Shown here in pieces: positions 35,517 through 45,396 of a stretch of DNA of 64,000 nucleotides. The translations under genes were made by a program, and so were the position numbers. The notes beneath the pieces were generated by a model. The model ran no database searches and was not told where the DNA came from. It worked only from the letters and a program-made list of their open reading frames with translations. This DNA is from Idiomarina aquatica. GTDB taxonomy: Bacteria; Pseudomonadota; Gammaproteobacteria; Enterobacterales; Alteromonadaceae. The stretch spans positions 434,001 to 498,000 of the forward strand of contig NZ_PIPS01000002.1 of assembly GCF_003987185.1 (NCBI RefSeq), written 5' to 3'. The first letter of the stretch is position 1. Each line of letters starts with the position of its first letter.

Positions 35517-37001
35517 ATGAGTTCAACGGTTGAACGCAACGAAAGACCCGATTACGACGAAGAAATTCAGGCGATTGCCGATTATGTCCTCAATTACCGG
35601 GTAGAATCCGAAGAAGCCTGGCAAACCGCACGTCATTGCCTCGCCGATACCATCGGCTGTGGTTTGCTGGCATTACGTTTTCCCGAGTGTACTAAGCACC
35701 TGGGTCCGCTGGTAGAAGGCACTCAGGTTCCTGATGGCGCGCGGGTACCCGGAACTTCGTTTCGGCTTGACCCAGTAAAAGCGGCCTGGGACATCGGCTG
35801 TATCGTGCGTTGGCTGGACTTTAACGACACCTGGCTGGCAGCCGAGTGGGGACATCCATCGGATAACCTCGGAGCCATTCTGGCGTTGGCCGATTTCATT
35901 TCGCAACAGCGGGTCAGAAAGGGACAACAGCCTCTGACTATGGCTGTGGTATTAGAAGCTATGATCAAAGCCCATGAAATCCAGGGCAACTTGGCCATCG
36001 AAAACAGCTTTAACCGCGTTGGTCTCGATCATGTGGTGTTGGTTAAGGTTGCCTCCACGGCGGTAGCGACCTGGCTGTGGGGCGGCAACCGCGAACAGAT
36101 CATGGCCGCGATTTCGCAAGCCTGGGTCGATGGTCAGGCATTGCGAACCTATCGACATGCGCCGAATGCCGGTTCTCGCAAATCCTGGGCGGCCGGTGAT
36201 GCGACCTCGCGCGCCGTGCGGCTGGCCGATATCAGCCTGCGTGGAGAAATGGGTATCCCGGGTGCGTTGTCGGCGCCACAGTGGGGCTTTTATGATGTTC
36301 TTTTCAGTAAGACCAATAAAGACCAGAAATTGAAACCGGAGACGCAGCGGAAATTTACCTTTCAGCGCCAATACGGCAGCTATGTTATGGAAAACATTCT
36401 GTTCAAGCTGTCGTTCCCCGCTGAGTTTCATGCACAAACCGCCTGCGAAGCCGCGGTTACCTTACATCCGCAGGTCGTCGACCGCATCAATGAAATTGAA
36501 CGCATTGAGTTAACCACGCACGAGTCAGCGATTCGCATCATCTCGAAAGAGGGGGCATTGGCGAATCCTGCCGATCGCGACCACTGTTTGCAATATATGA
36601 CCGCAGTACCATTGTTGTTTGGTGAATTAACCGCGGATCATTACGAGGACGAGTTTCATCAGCGTCACCCTGAGATTGATGAACTACGCGAGAAAATGGT
36701 GGTGATTGAAGATGAGCGTTACAGTCGTGATTATCACGAGCCTGAAAAACGGTCCATCGCTAACGCCGTGCAGGTATTTTTCAACGACGGTAGCCATACC
36801 GACAAAGTCGAGGTGGAATACCCTATTGGTCACCGCCGTCGTCGTGAGGAGGGATTCAAGGTACTGGCAGAGAAGTTTGAGCGTAATTTAGCAACACGTT
36901 TTCCGCGTCAACGGGTCGCCAAAATCATGGCGCTGTACCGCAATGCTGAAGACCTTCGCCGCACTGCGGTACACGAATTTATGGATCTGCTGGTGATTTA
37001 G
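35517..37001 (+). CDS. prpD: 2-methylcitrate dehydratase (MmgE/PrpD family)
   Basis: A 494-residue MmgE/PrpD protein (E. coli PrpD 483). The conserved [30 protein letters not shown] near residue 103 and [11 protein letters not shown] regions are present. PrpD dehydrates 2-methylcitrate in propionate breakdown, from odd-chain fatty acids, valine, isoleucine and methionine. The start at 35517 is chosen for GGGAG 7 nt upstream and family length; an earlier frame would read from the terminator. No prpB, prpC, acnD or prpF is adjacent, so it stands alone here. It is convergent with the transporter gene. Confidence 0.92.
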   Translation: MSSTVERNERPDYDEEIQAIADYVLNYRVESEEAWQTARHCLADTIGCGLLALRFPECTKHLGPLVEGTQVPDGARVPGTSFRLDPVKAAWDIGCIVRWLDFNDTWLAAEWGHPSDNLGAILALADFISQQRVRKGQQPLTMAVVLEAMIKAHEIQGNLAIENSFNRVGLDHVVLVKVASTAVATWLWGGNREQIMAAISQAWVDGQALRTYRHAPNAGSRKSWAAGDATSRAVRLADISLRGEMGIPGALSAPQWGFYDVLFSKTNKDQKLKPETQRKFTFQRQYGSYVMENILFKLSFPAEFHAQTACEAAVTLHPQVVDRINEIERIELTTHESAIRIISKEGALANPADRDHCLQYMTAVPLLFGELTADHYEDEFHQRHPEIDELREKMVVIEDERYSRDYHEPEKRSIANAVQVFFNDGSHTDKVEVEYPIGHRRRREEGFKVLAEKFERNLATRFPRQRVAKIMALYRNAEDLRRTAVHEFMDLLVI

Positions 37002-37020
37002 CGCGGTCGCTTAACCGCGC
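37001..37020. terminator. Hairpin over both stop codons of prpD and the transporter gene
   Basis: GCGCGGT (37001-37007) pairs with ACCGCGC (37014-37020) around CGCTTA. The prpD TAG ends at 37001 and the minus-strand TAA of the transporter occupies 37011-37013. No T-tract is present on either side. Confidence 0.45.
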
Positions 37021-38354
37021 CAAATCACCAATAAAATCAACACCGGGCATACAAACTTTACATACCACGGCCAGATTTTCCAGAACCAACTCTGGCCGAT
37101 GTCCGGTGACCCTTGCTGCAACGCCTTAAGCAACCGGTTTTGCCGTAATACCCAGGTCAACATAACGCCAAACACCAGCGCCATGATGGGTTGCATGTAC
37201 ACGGTACTGAGGGTAATCACCGCGCTGAATAACTGCTCGAAGTGATAGATGATGACGGTGGACAGCACGGTTACCAGCAAGGCGACCACCCAAACGCCGG
37301 CATGGCGATCACAACGGGTTTCCTCGCGCAATGCGTTAACCGGTGCTTCGAGCATGGATATGGACGAGGTAATGGCAGCGATCACCATCAACAGGAAGAA
37401 GCCAATCGCCACAAAAGGGCCGGCCGCTCCCAAGGTATCGAACATCGCCGGTAACACCGTAAACACCAGGGTATCAGCGGACAACAGCGACCCATCGTCG
37501 GCGTAAATCGCGACCCCGTTATTTTGCGCCACAAACATCGCTGGCAATATCAACAACCCGGCCAAAAAGGCCACCGAGGTATCAATGCCGGCCACCCAGG
37601 CTGCGGTCTTAGGAATATTCTCTTGCTCTGACAGATAGGCGCCGTAGGTCATCATTACGCAAACACCGAGCGACAGCGAGAAAAAGGCCTGTCCCATAGC
37701 ACGAATGATCAAGTTCGGATCCGATACCGCGGAAAAGTCCGGTACCAGATACATCTTTAAGCCCTCAATGGCGCCGTCAAGCGTCAAAATGTACGCTGCC
37801 ATACCCACCAGTAATATGAACAATAATGGCATTAACCGGCGTGACCAGCGCTCGATACCGTCATTAACCCCCGAACGCACCACATAAATGGTCAGTAGCA
37901 TAAAAAACAGCATGGTAATGAGGTTTCGTTCCAGCGAGAACGTCAAAAGCCATTCCGCGGTTGCAGCCAGCCCCAGTAATTCCATCAACGGTGCCAACAT
38001 GTAGGCGATCAACCAGCCGGAAACAATCGCATAGAAACTCAAAATCAGACTTAACACGACCAGTCCGACGATGCCGCTGAGCAAACCAAAGCCTCGCCAG
38101 AAAGGACGCTCGGATAAATTGCGTAATGCCTCGATGGGATTCTGTCGACGAATACGGCCAATGGTGACTTCGGCAACCAGCATTGGGTAGGCCAGTACGG
38201 CAATCATCACCAAATACACGAGCAGAAAGGCACCACCGCCATTACTGGCGGCCTGAGTAGGGAAGCCCCAAATATTACCAACGCCGACAGCGGAGCCCGC
38301 TGCAGCCAGGATAAAACCGATTCGGGTGGCAAATGCCGGTGAACTTTGTGTCAT
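37011..38354 (-). CDS. Sodium-dependent transporter, NSS (SNF) family
   Basis: A 447-residue LeuT-fold transporter of the neurotransmitter:sodium symporter family. The hallmark TM1 GFILAAAGSAVGVGNIWGFP (unwound, Na+ and substrate binding) lies near residue 13, followed by TM2 GGGAFLLVYL, and the whole has about 11-12 transmembrane segments. Bacterial members take up amino acids such as tryptophan, tyrosine, leucine or methionine with Na+. The substrate cannot be read from the sequence. ansA and sppA follow upstream on the same strand. Na+-coupled amino-acid import fits a marine, peptide-using cell. Confidence 0.93.
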   Translation of the reverse strand: MTQSSPAFATRIGFILAAAGSAVGVGNIWGFPTQAASNGGGAFLLVYLVMIAVLAYPMLVAEVTIGRIRRQNPIEALRNLSERPFWRGFGLLSGIVGLVVLSLILSFYAIVSGWLIAYMLAPLMELLGLAATAEWLLTFSLERNLITMLFFMLLTIYVVRSGVNDGIERWSRRLMPLLFILLVGMAAYILTLDGAIEGLKMYLVPDFSAVSDPNLIIRAMGQAFFSLSLGVCVMMTYGAYLSEQENIPKTAAWVAGIDTSVAFLAGLLILPAMFVAQNNGVAIYADDGSLLSADTLVFTVLPAMFDTLGAAGPFVAIGFFLLMVIAAITSSISMLEAPVNALREETRCDRHAGVWVVALLVTVLSTVIIYHFEQLFSAVITLSTVYMQPIMALVFGVMLTWVLRQNRLLKALQQGSPDIGQSWFWKIWPWYVKFVCPVLILLVIWRG

Positions 38355-38390
38355 ATTGTTATTATTATCGTTAGGATGAAGTTCAGTCGA

Positions 38391-39419
38391 CTACTGCGCA
38401 ACGTCGACAGTGAGCTCGCCGCGTAAATTATCGACCAAACGTTCGGCAATAACCTCGGCAGAGAGATTTTGTGACAGTAAATAATGCAACTTTGTGAGCG
38501 CCGCTTCAATGGTCATGTCGGATCCCGAGACTACGCCCAGCTCCGCCAGCGCATTGCCGGTGGCATAACCGCCCATGTTAACGCGACCACGAAAGCACTG
38601 GGTACAATTAACAATGGTAATGCCTTGCTCGATACCACGCTTAAAGCTGTCTAATAAACGTTTGTCCTGAGGGGCATTACCAACGCCGTAGCTTTGTATG
38701 ATCATTGCTTTGACCGGTTGTTTTAGCTGATTGTCGATAAGCTCGGCGGAAATGCCCGGGTACAACATCACCACACCAATCGGCTGCGGTGTCATTTCAA
38801 CGACTTTGAGCTGATTCTGCTGGACTTCCCTTAACTTACCAGCGTTAACCTTAATTTCGATGCCTGCCTCCAGCAACGGCGGAAAATTCGGCGAAGCAAA
38901 GGCATTAAAGCCGTTGGCGTCAGCTTTGGTCGAGCGGTTACCGCGGTAGAGGGTGTTATTAAAAAATAAGCCGACCTCGTGGATGGGGTAATTGGCGGCA
39001 ATATACAGGGAATTGAGCAAGTTGGTCTGACCGTCGCTGCGCAGCGCAGAAAGCGGTATCTGAGAACCGGTCACTATCACCGGTTTGGCCAGGTTCTGCA
39101 GCATAAACGACAGCGCAGAGGCGGTATACGCCATGGTGTCGGTGCCATGCAGAATGACAAAACCATCGTAATCGTTGTAGTGGGATTCGATATCGCGGGC
39201 GATCATGACCCAGTCCGCCGGCGACATGTCTGACGAATCCATCAGCGGTTGGTATTCGTGGATGGTAAATTCGGGCATTTCCTCGCGGAAAAATTCCGGC
39301 ATCCGTTCAACACATTGGCTCAGGTGACCTGCCACTGGCACGTATCCCTGAGCCGATTTTTGCATTCCTATGGTACCGCCGGTGTAGGCAACATAAATGC
39401 GTTTACGCTTATTGGCCAT
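38391..39419 (-). CDS. ansA: Type I (cytoplasmic) asparaginase
   Basis: A 342-residue L-asparaginase I (E. coli AnsA 338). The first catalytic threonine is in YTGGTIGM near residue 13 and the second in HGTDTMAYTASAL near 92. There is no signal peptide, as expected for the cytoplasmic type. It hydrolyses asparagine to aspartate and ammonia. It lies 37 bp downstream of sppA and 36 bp upstream of the transporter gene. sppA-ansA adjacency is seen in E. coli too. Confidence 0.95.
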   Translation of the reverse strand: MANKRKRIYVAYTGGTIGMQKSAQGYVPVAGHLSQCVERMPEFFREEMPEFTIHEYQPLMDSSDMSPADWVMIARDIESHYNDYDGFVILHGTDTMAYTASALSFMLQNLAKPVIVTGSQIPLSALRSDGQTNLLNSLYIAANYPIHEVGLFFNNTLYRGNRSTKADANGFNAFASPNFPPLLEAGIEIKVNAGKLREVQQNQLKVVEMTPQPIGVVMLYPGISAELIDNQLKQPVKAMIIQSYGVGNAPQDKRLLDSFKRGIEQGITIVNCTQCFRGRVNMGGYATGNALAELGVVSGSDMTIEAALTKLHYLLSQNLSAEVIAERLVDNLRGELTVDVAQ

Positions 39420-39456
39420 GATCTATCCGTTTTACTGCTGAATCATGGCCAATAGT

Positions 39457-41322
39457 TTATCGCGGTTGCGGACACAGTGCACAGTAGGAATAAATATTTT
39501 TCGGGTCATTAAAGTTCTGCAACGATTTGCTCTGTTGCAGGACGTTATTCACCGTTCCCATTAACCAATGTTGCGCATCATTGTCGACCGTGGTTGACAG
39601 TACGCTTTGTACGGCGGCGTCGCCCAATAACTCAGCAAAAAATTGTTGCTGTGGTGTCAGGCTCTGCTCGATGGTTTTTACTCGGTAATCTTCAATGCCA
39701 GCCGCTTCAGCTGCCGCCGTTACGGCATCATCAAAGTCACCCAGGAAGTCCACCAGGCCGCGTTCCTGTGCCTGGCTACCGGTCCAGATGCGGCCTTGCG
39801 CAACGGCATCCACTTCGGCTTTGGTCATACCGCGCGCGTTTGCAACAACCTCCAGGAAGTAGTCGTAAAAGCTTTCGGTTGAGCGTTGCAACAGGGTTTT
39901 CTGCGCGTCGGTAATGCCCTCAAGGGTATTGATGGACGGCAATTCGGTGGTGCTGTAAGAGTCGCTGTTAATACCGATGGCGTTGGCACTGTCTTCGGCC
40001 GTGATCATCAGGCCAAAAACACCAATCGAACCGGTAATGGTGCTCGGTGCGGCCCAAATCTGGTCAGCATCGGCAGCAATCCAGTAACCTCCGGACGCGG
40101 CCACGGTACTCATTGACGCGATCACAGGAATCCCTTGCTTCTTCGCTTCTAGAATTTCCTGGCGAATAATTTCTGACGCAAAACCACTGCCGCCGGGGCT
40201 GTCGATACGTAAAACAATGGCTTTGGTGTTGTCGTCTTCACGTGCCTTGCGGATCAGCTCGGCGGTACTGTCACCACCAATCATACCGGCACGGCGACTG
40301 CCGTTGACGATTTGCCCACGGGCAACCACAACCGCAATTTGCGGACGTTCCTGACCGGGCAGGGCAACGTCTTCTTCACCGTTGCGCTCCGCCAGGTAAT
40401 TGGCAAACGCAACGTGGCGATAGGTTTCTTTATCGTCGTCATAACCGGCCAGGTTAATCAGTTCGTTGCGCACTTCAGCCCGCGTTTTCAATGCATCAAC
40501 CAGATTCGCCTGCAGCGCCATCTGTGCCATATCGGCATCGGCTTGTTCAAAGGCTTCCATATAAGGCGCCAGCTCGCCTTTAACGAAGGCGTCGCCTAGA
40601 TCACGCTGATGAGTGACATCGCGTTTAAACTGTTGCCATAAATCGTTGTACAAGAACGCATTGGCTTCGCGCGCTTCGTCAGACATGTTGTCACGGATGA
40701 ACGGCTCAACCGCAGATTTGTATTCGCCCACTTTAAACACGTGCGGCTTAAGCTTGAGCTTTTCCAACAGCCCTTTAAAGTAAATCTGACCGTACTCAAA
40801 CCCGTCGAAAGCAACGGAACCTAATGGGTTCAGATAAACCGTGTCAGCGTGCGCAGCGAGATAATATTGATGCTGAGCATAATAATCGGCAGCGGTAATG
40901 ACCGGTTTATTGGTGGTTTTGAAGTCATTAATGGCGGCCGCAACGCGTTGCAGTTTATTGATACCGCTGGGGTACAACCCGGATAAATCGAGGAATACGG
41001 CGCCTATGCGATCGTCGTTTTTGGCTTTTTCCAGCGCCTTAACAACGTCCGTTAACAATACTTCAGGAATCTGATCGTCGGCGCCCAGTGCTTTATTGAA
41101 GAACTGGTCAACCGGATCGATGTAGGTTTCTTCTTCTACCAGGATCCCCTGTGGATTGAGCACTAAGATGCCATTTTCAGGGACCTCAACGGGTTCCTCT
41201 TCCTGCAACATTAATGCAAAAAAACCAATCAACAGCGCAAAAAAGATGACATTCAATAAAATAACGCGAATGCCGTTGATAAAACGCCACAAATACCGGA
41301 ACATTGAGCCTATATACCGCAT
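39457..41322 (-). CDS. sppA: Signal peptide peptidase SppA, 67K type
   Basis: A 621-residue long-form SppA (E. coli 618), a membrane-anchored serine protease that degrades cleaved signal peptides. One transmembrane helix lies at residues 20-38. The two tandem domains supply the dyad: the general-base lysine K202 (VGEYKSAVEPF) and the nucleophile S410 (STVAASGGYW), near the E. coli K209 and S409. The protein assembles as a tetramer facing the periplasm. It is divergent from the nitroreductase gene across 112 bp. Confidence 0.96.
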   Translation of the reverse strand: MRYIGSMFRYLWRFINGIRVILLNVIFFALLIGFFALMLQEEEPVEVPENGILVLNPQGILVEEETYIDPVDQFFNKALGADDQIPEVLLTDVVKALEKAKNDDRIGAVFLDLSGLYPSGINKLQRVAAAINDFKTTNKPVITAADYYAQHQYYLAAHADTVYLNPLGSVAFDGFEYGQIYFKGLLEKLKLKPHVFKVGEYKSAVEPFIRDNMSDEAREANAFLYNDLWQQFKRDVTHQRDLGDAFVKGELAPYMEAFEQADADMAQMALQANLVDALKTRAEVRNELINLAGYDDDKETYRHVAFANYLAERNGEEDVALPGQERPQIAVVVARGQIVNGSRRAGMIGGDSTAELIRKAREDDNTKAIVLRIDSPGGSGFASEIIRQEILEAKKQGIPVIASMSTVAASGGYWIAADADQIWAAPSTITGSIGVFGLMITAEDSANAIGINSDSYSTTELPSINTLEGITDAQKTLLQRSTESFYDYFLEVVANARGMTKAEVDAVAQGRIWTGSQAQERGLVDFLGDFDDAVTAAAEAAGIEDYRVKTIEQSLTPQQQFFAELLGDAAVQSVLSTTVDNDAQHWLMGTVNNVLQQSKSLQNFNDPKNIYSYCALCPQPR

Positions 41323-41434
41323 AACTTCTCGCTTCTTACTATTTATTATTTTTTAGCTTATACAATCCAAGGTCGAGAAACCACAGTAATTATGTAACGA
41401 AGCGTGACAAATTTGTAACAGTCAGAGGATACTC

Positions 41435-42001
41435 ATGGACGCATTGGACCTATTAACAACTCGCTCGTCAATGCCGCGGCTGATTGAGCCGGCTCCGACC
41501 CCTATACAACTTGATATTATTCGCCAAGCAGCCATTCGGGTGCCCGATCATATGAATTTATCGCCGTACCGTTTTATTGAGTTTCTCGGTGCGGATCGTA
41601 AAATTCTGGCAGACATCTACCAGCAGGCGGCACGATTCAATGATTTTTCCGACGAGCGGGTCGAGCAGGCGGGTCAAATCCCGTTTCGCGCGCCATTGAT
41701 CATTGCCAGTTGTCTGCGCTATGTCGATAACGATAAAGTGCCGCGGCACGAACAATTTGCCAGCGTTGCCTGCGCCACCATGGCAATGCAACAAGCGTGT
41801 TTTGCACAAGGTCTGGGCGCAATTTGGCGCACCGGCTGGCTGGCTGAAGATGACTACGTTCGTGAGCAACTTGGTTGCGGGCCAGACGATGAGATTGTCG
41901 GCTTTCTTTATATTGGCACACCGGCGGTACCAACCCCGATTAAACCAGCGCAGGATCCCTCGGCGTTCTTCCAAAAAGCCACCGATATAGTTATCGCCTG
42001 A
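41435..42001 (+). CDS. Nitroreductase family protein (YdjA-like)
   Basis: A 188-residue FMN-dependent nitroreductase of the short YdjA type (E. coli 183), starting MDALDLLTTRSSMPRLIEPAPT with the FMN-binding RSSMPR near residue 12, VPDHMNLSPYRF near 37 and the late AIWRTGWLAED. In E. coli, sppA, ansA and ydjA are neighbours, which supports the assignment. The physiological substrate is not known. AGAGGA precedes the ATG. Confidence 0.9.
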   Translation: MDALDLLTTRSSMPRLIEPAPTPIQLDIIRQAAIRVPDHMNLSPYRFIEFLGADRKILADIYQQAARFNDFSDERVEQAGQIPFRAPLIIASCLRYVDNDKVPRHEQFASVACATMAMQQACFAQGLGAIWRTGWLAEDDYVREQLGCGPDDEIVGFLYIGTPAVPTPIKPAQDPSAFFQKATDIVIA

Positions 42002-42022
42002 TGACGATGATCAAGGTCCCAT

Positions 42023-42050
42023 AAAAAAGCCGGCAACTGCCGGCTTTTTT
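42023..42050. terminator. Bidirectional intrinsic terminator between nitroreductase gene and asnS
   Basis: AAAAAAGCCGGC (42023-42034) pairs with GCCGGCTTTTTT (42039-42050) around AACT. It provides A-stem-T structure in both directions for the two convergent genes. Confidence 0.93.
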
Positions 42051-42073
42051 GTGATTCATCGTGTTTATAGCAA

Positions 42074-43474
42074 TCAGAACTGCGCAGATTTTGGTGCCCG
42101 TGGGAACGGAATCACGTCGCGAATGTTCTGCATCCCAGTTACGTAGGCGACCAGACGTTCAAAGCCAAGCCCAAAACCGGCGTGAGGGACACTGCCGTAA
42201 CGGCGTAAGTCGCGGTAGAAACCATATTCTTCGGCCGGCAGATTCATCTCTTCGATGCGCTTATCGAGCACGTCGAGACGTTCTTCCCGTGCGCTGCCAC
42301 CAATGATTTCGCCGATGCCCGGTGCCAGCACGTCCATTGCGGCAACGGTTTTGCCATCGTCATTCTGACGCATATAAAACGCTTTAATGTCGCGTGGGTA
42401 GTTCTTCAGAATGATTGGTGCGCCGACGTGTTCTTCGGCCAGGTACCGTTCGTGTTCGGATTGTAAATCGACACCCCATTCCACCGGGTACTCAAATTTC
42501 TTGCCGCAGTTTTGCAGGATCTCAATCGCGTCGGTGTAATCCATGTGCACAAAATCAGCGTCGACCATTTTTTCCAGCCGCTCGATAACCTCTGAATTAA
42601 TGCGTTGTTGGAAAAACGCCATATCGTCCGGGCGTTCTTCGAGCACGGCTTTAAACACGTACTTCAGCATATCTTCAGCCAAGTGCGCGATGTCGTTTAA
42701 GTCAGCAAAGGCAACTTCCGGCTCCACCATCCAAAACTCAGACAGGTGACGACTGGTGTTGGAGTTTTCGGCGCGGAAGGTCGGTCCGAAGGTATACACC
42801 TTGCTGAGTGAACAGGCATAGGACTCGACGTTCAACTGTCCGGATACGGTTAAAAAGGCTTCTTTACCAAAAAAGTCTTCACTGAAATCCACTTCACCGG
42901 TTTCGGTCTTCGGTACGTTTAACAAATCCAGTGTCGATACCCGGAACATTTCACCGGCACCTTCACAGTCAGAGGTGGTAATGATAGGGGTGCTGACCCA
43001 CAGATAACCGTGCTCATGGAAAAAGCGGTGGATCGCCTGCGACAGGGTATTGCGAACCCGCATGACTGCACCGGTTACGTTTGTGCGCGGACGCAGATGC
43101 GCGTATTCCCGTAAGTATTCCATGCTGTGACGTTTCGGTGCCATCGGATAGATGTCCGGATCTTCAACCCAGCCGTACACTTTAACGCCGGTCGCCTGCA
43201 GCTCGTAGGACTGACCTTTACCCTGAGATTCAACCACGATGCCGGTAATCGCGACCGAGCAGCCGGTGGTCAGCTTTAACACTTCTGACTGATAATTCGG
43301 CAGCTCAGCAGGAACGACCGCCTGAATAGCGTCAAAGCACGAGCCATCATGGACGTTGATAAAGGAAATACCTGCTTTTGAATCGCGCCGGGTACGCACC
43401 CAGCCGCGCACGGTAACGGTATCATCAACCGCTACTTTACCTGCCAAAACATCAACTACCGAAGCGTACGACAT
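42074..43474 (-). CDS. asnS: Asparaginyl-tRNA synthetase
   Basis: A 466-residue class IIb synthetase (E. coli 466). An N-terminal OB-fold anticodon-binding domain ([14 protein letters not shown]) precedes the class II catalytic core: motif 2 in [21 protein letters not shown] and motif 3 in [22 protein letters not shown] near the C-terminus. It charges tRNA-Asn with asparagine. The C-terminus [11 protein letters not shown] is family standard. Confidence 0.98.
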   Translation of the reverse strand: MSYASVVDVLAGKVAVDDTVTVRGWVRTRRDSKAGISFINVHDGSCFDAIQAVVPAELPNYQSEVLKLTTGCSVAITGIVVESQGKGQSYELQATGVKVYGWVEDPDIYPMAPKRHSMEYLREYAHLRPRTNVTGAVMRVRNTLSQAIHRFFHEHGYLWVSTPIITTSDCEGAGEMFRVSTLDLLNVPKTETGEVDFSEDFFGKEAFLTVSGQLNVESYACSLSKVYTFGPTFRAENSNTSRHLSEFWMVEPEVAFADLNDIAHLAEDMLKYVFKAVLEERPDDMAFFQQRINSEVIERLEKMVDADFVHMDYTDAIEILQNCGKKFEYPVEWGVDLQSEHERYLAEEHVGAPIILKNYPRDIKAFYMRQNDDGKTVAAMDVLAPGIGEIIGGSAREERLDVLDKRIEEMNLPAEEYGFYRDLRRYGSVPHAGFGLGFERLVAYVTGMQNIRDVIPFPRAPKSAQF

Positions 43475-43602
43475 GAGTTATTGATCTCCGAAATACTGGT
43501 GTGTAATACAAAATTTTCGATAAAGGTTGCTATGTTACCGCGCTTTGGCGCAGACTCAAGAGTAACATTAGCTTATTTGTCCACGAATTGCGGGAAATGT
43601 CC

Positions 43603-43962
43603 ATGCGTGTCGGCAGCATCGATGAACTGAAAAAACTGTCTTTCTGGAGTCGGGTACTCGGCTGGCTGTCGATCATTGGCTGGTGCATCTTTGTTGCGGC
43701 ACTGATTGTTTATCATTACGCCCGTCCCGAACACGAGACCCTGCTGACCGAAATATTTGGCGTTGACGTGCGCACACACTGGCACATTACGCTGGGCGAC
43801 CTGTTTATCATACTGTTGCTCTTTGGGCTGTTGACCAGCCTGATAACCTTTACCATCAATCTGATGTTATTCAGTCGCCACCGCCAGCATATCTGGATCA
43901 ACAACCTGATCCTGATTTTTACGTTGTTGGGCGGCATCGCACTCTACCTGTTTGGGTTTTGA
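43603..43962 (+). CDS. Small membrane protein of unknown function
   Basis: A 119-residue protein I do not recognise. It has three predicted transmembrane segments (about residues 17-40, 67-91 and 98-118), separated by a soluble loop with Tyr/His/Glu-rich HYARPEHETLL. The start at 43603 is chosen for GGGA 7 nt upstream; an in-frame ATG at 43597 and TTG at 43588 are less well placed. It lies alone between asnS (divergent) and bioA (convergent). The coding potential looks real, with a conventional hydrophobic pattern and a basic flank after TM2 (SRHRQH). Confidence 0.7.
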   Translation: MRVGSIDELKKLSFWSRVLGWLSIIGWCIFVAALIVYHYARPEHETLLTEIFGVDVRTHWHITLGDLFIILLLFGLLTSLITFTINLMLFSRHRQHIWINNLILIFTLLGGIALYLFGF

Positions 43963-43977
43963 GCCGATGCCACCGGC

Positions 43978-45306
43978 TTAAGCGGACACCGAGCGGGCGT
44001 ATTCCGCCATGGCCGCGGTCACCCGACTGAGCTGTTCTGGCTCGATAAGGTAGGGCGGCATTATGTATAACAAGCGGCCAAACGGTCGGATCCACACCCC
44101 GCGTTGAATGAATAACTGTTGTGCTGCGGCCACATCAATCGGCTGCTGCATTTCGACCACGCCAATGGCGCCCAACACCCGTACCTCATTAACGCCGGCG
44201 AGTTGTTGCAACGGATTCAGTTGCTGTTGCAATTGCTGTTCTATCTGTGCCACCTGCTGTTGCCAGTGACCTTCGGCGATCATTGCCAGCGATTCGGCCG
44301 CCACCGCACACGCCAGTGGATTGCCCATAAAGGTAGGGCCATGCATCAGTGCGCCACCGGCTTTTTCAGCACTGACAGCGGTTGCCACATCGGCGTTGGT
44401 GACGACAGCGGCCAAGGTCATATAGCCACTGGTGAGTGCCTTACCCACACACAGAATATCCGGTGTGATGTCGGCAAACTCCGACGCAAACAGTTTGCCG
44501 CTGCGGCCAAAGCCGGTGGCAATTTCATCGCAAATCAGCAATAAACCAAACTCATCACACAGTGAACGCAGCACCCGAAGATAATTGGGGTGATACATCC
44601 GCATCCCGCCGGCTCCCTGCACCACAGGTTCGAGAATGACCGCGGCTAAGCGCTGGTGCTGTTGCTCAAACACCTGCCGTAATTGGTGTTCTTCTGCAGG
44701 GTCCCAGTCTTGCCAGAAACTGAGTCGGGGTTTATCGACAAATTGTTGATTACACAGTGCGTGCTTAAATAAATGATGCATACCGTTGACCGGGTCGCAT
44801 ACTGACATCGCGGCGAAGGTATCGCCATGATAGCCACCGCGCACCGTCAGCAGCTGGTTTTTCTGCGGTTGTTCACGACCCACCCAGTATTGCAACGCCA
44901 TTTTGATGGCCACCTCAACACTGACCGAACCGGAATCAGCGATAAACACCCGGTCGAGACCGGCCGGCGTCAGTTTGATGAGTCGTTCTGCCAGGGTGAC
45001 GGCCGGTTCATGAGTGAGCCCTCCGAACATGACGTGAGACAAACGATCGATTTGCTGATGCGCGGCCGCATTCAGGCGCGGATGATTATAGCCATGAATG
45101 GCCGCCCACCAGGACGACATGCCATCCACCAGACGCTCACCGCTGGAAAGTTCGATGTCGCAGCCATTGGCCGTTTTGACGTGGTAACAGGGCAACGGAT
45201 CCGTCATCGACGTGTAAGGGTGCCATAGGTGACGTTGGTCGAAATCCAGTTGCTGTTGCCAGGAGCGGGTTGTTAAAGAGGGTGTCATAGTATAATAATT
45301 AACCAC
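43978..45306 (-). CDS. bioA: Adenosylmethionine-8-amino-7-oxononanoate aminotransferase
   Basis: A 442-residue class III PLP aminotransferase that makes 7,8-diaminopelargonate from KAPA using SAM as amino donor. RHLWHPYTSM near residue 25, the PLP lysine in CVGKALTSGYMTL near 283 and HGPTFMGNPLACA near 315 are seen. The start could be 45306 or the ATG at 45288, which gives MTPSLTTRSW; both fit. It is divergent from bioB, the standard gammaproteobacterial plan, across about 90 bp of control DNA. Confidence 0.96.
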   Translation of the reverse strand: MVNYYTMTPSLTTRSWQQQLDFDQRHLWHPYTSMTDPLPCYHVKTANGCDIELSSGERLVDGMSSWWAAIHGYNHPRLNAAAHQQIDRLSHVMFGGLTHEPAVTLAERLIKLTPAGLDRVFIADSGSVSVEVAIKMALQYWVGREQPQKNQLLTVRGGYHGDTFAAMSVCDPVNGMHHLFKHALCNQQFVDKPRLSFWQDWDPAEEHQLRQVFEQQHQRLAAVILEPVVQGAGGMRMYHPNYLRVLRSLCDEFGLLLICDEIATGFGRSGKLFASEFADITPDILCVGKALTSGYMTLAAVVTNADVATAVSAEKAGGALMHGPTFMGNPLACAVAAESLAMIAEGHWQQQVAQIEQQLQQQLNPLQQLAGVNEVRVLGAIGVVEMQQPIDVAAAQQLFIQRGVWIRPFGRLLYIMPPYLIEPEQLSRVTAAMAEYARSVSA

Positions 45307-45333
45307 TAGTAAAGTTTAATAGTTGCCTTTTCG

Positions 45334-45361
45334 TTGACAGTCTACCGTTCTCGCATACCCT
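45334..45361 (+). promoter_or_regulatory. Candidate bioB promoter and nearby palindrome
   Basis: TTGACA (45334-45339), a 16-bp spacer and TACCCT (45356-45361) form a plausible sigma-70 promoter. Downstream, TTGACGTCAA (45374-45383) is a perfect 10-bp palindrome 13 bp before the bioB ATG. I could not find a clear BirA operator (TTGTAAACC-N15-GGTTTACAA type) between bioA and bioB. Confidence 0.45.
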
Positions 45362-45396
45362 AGTCGACATTTGTTGACGTCAAACCGGATTAAGTT

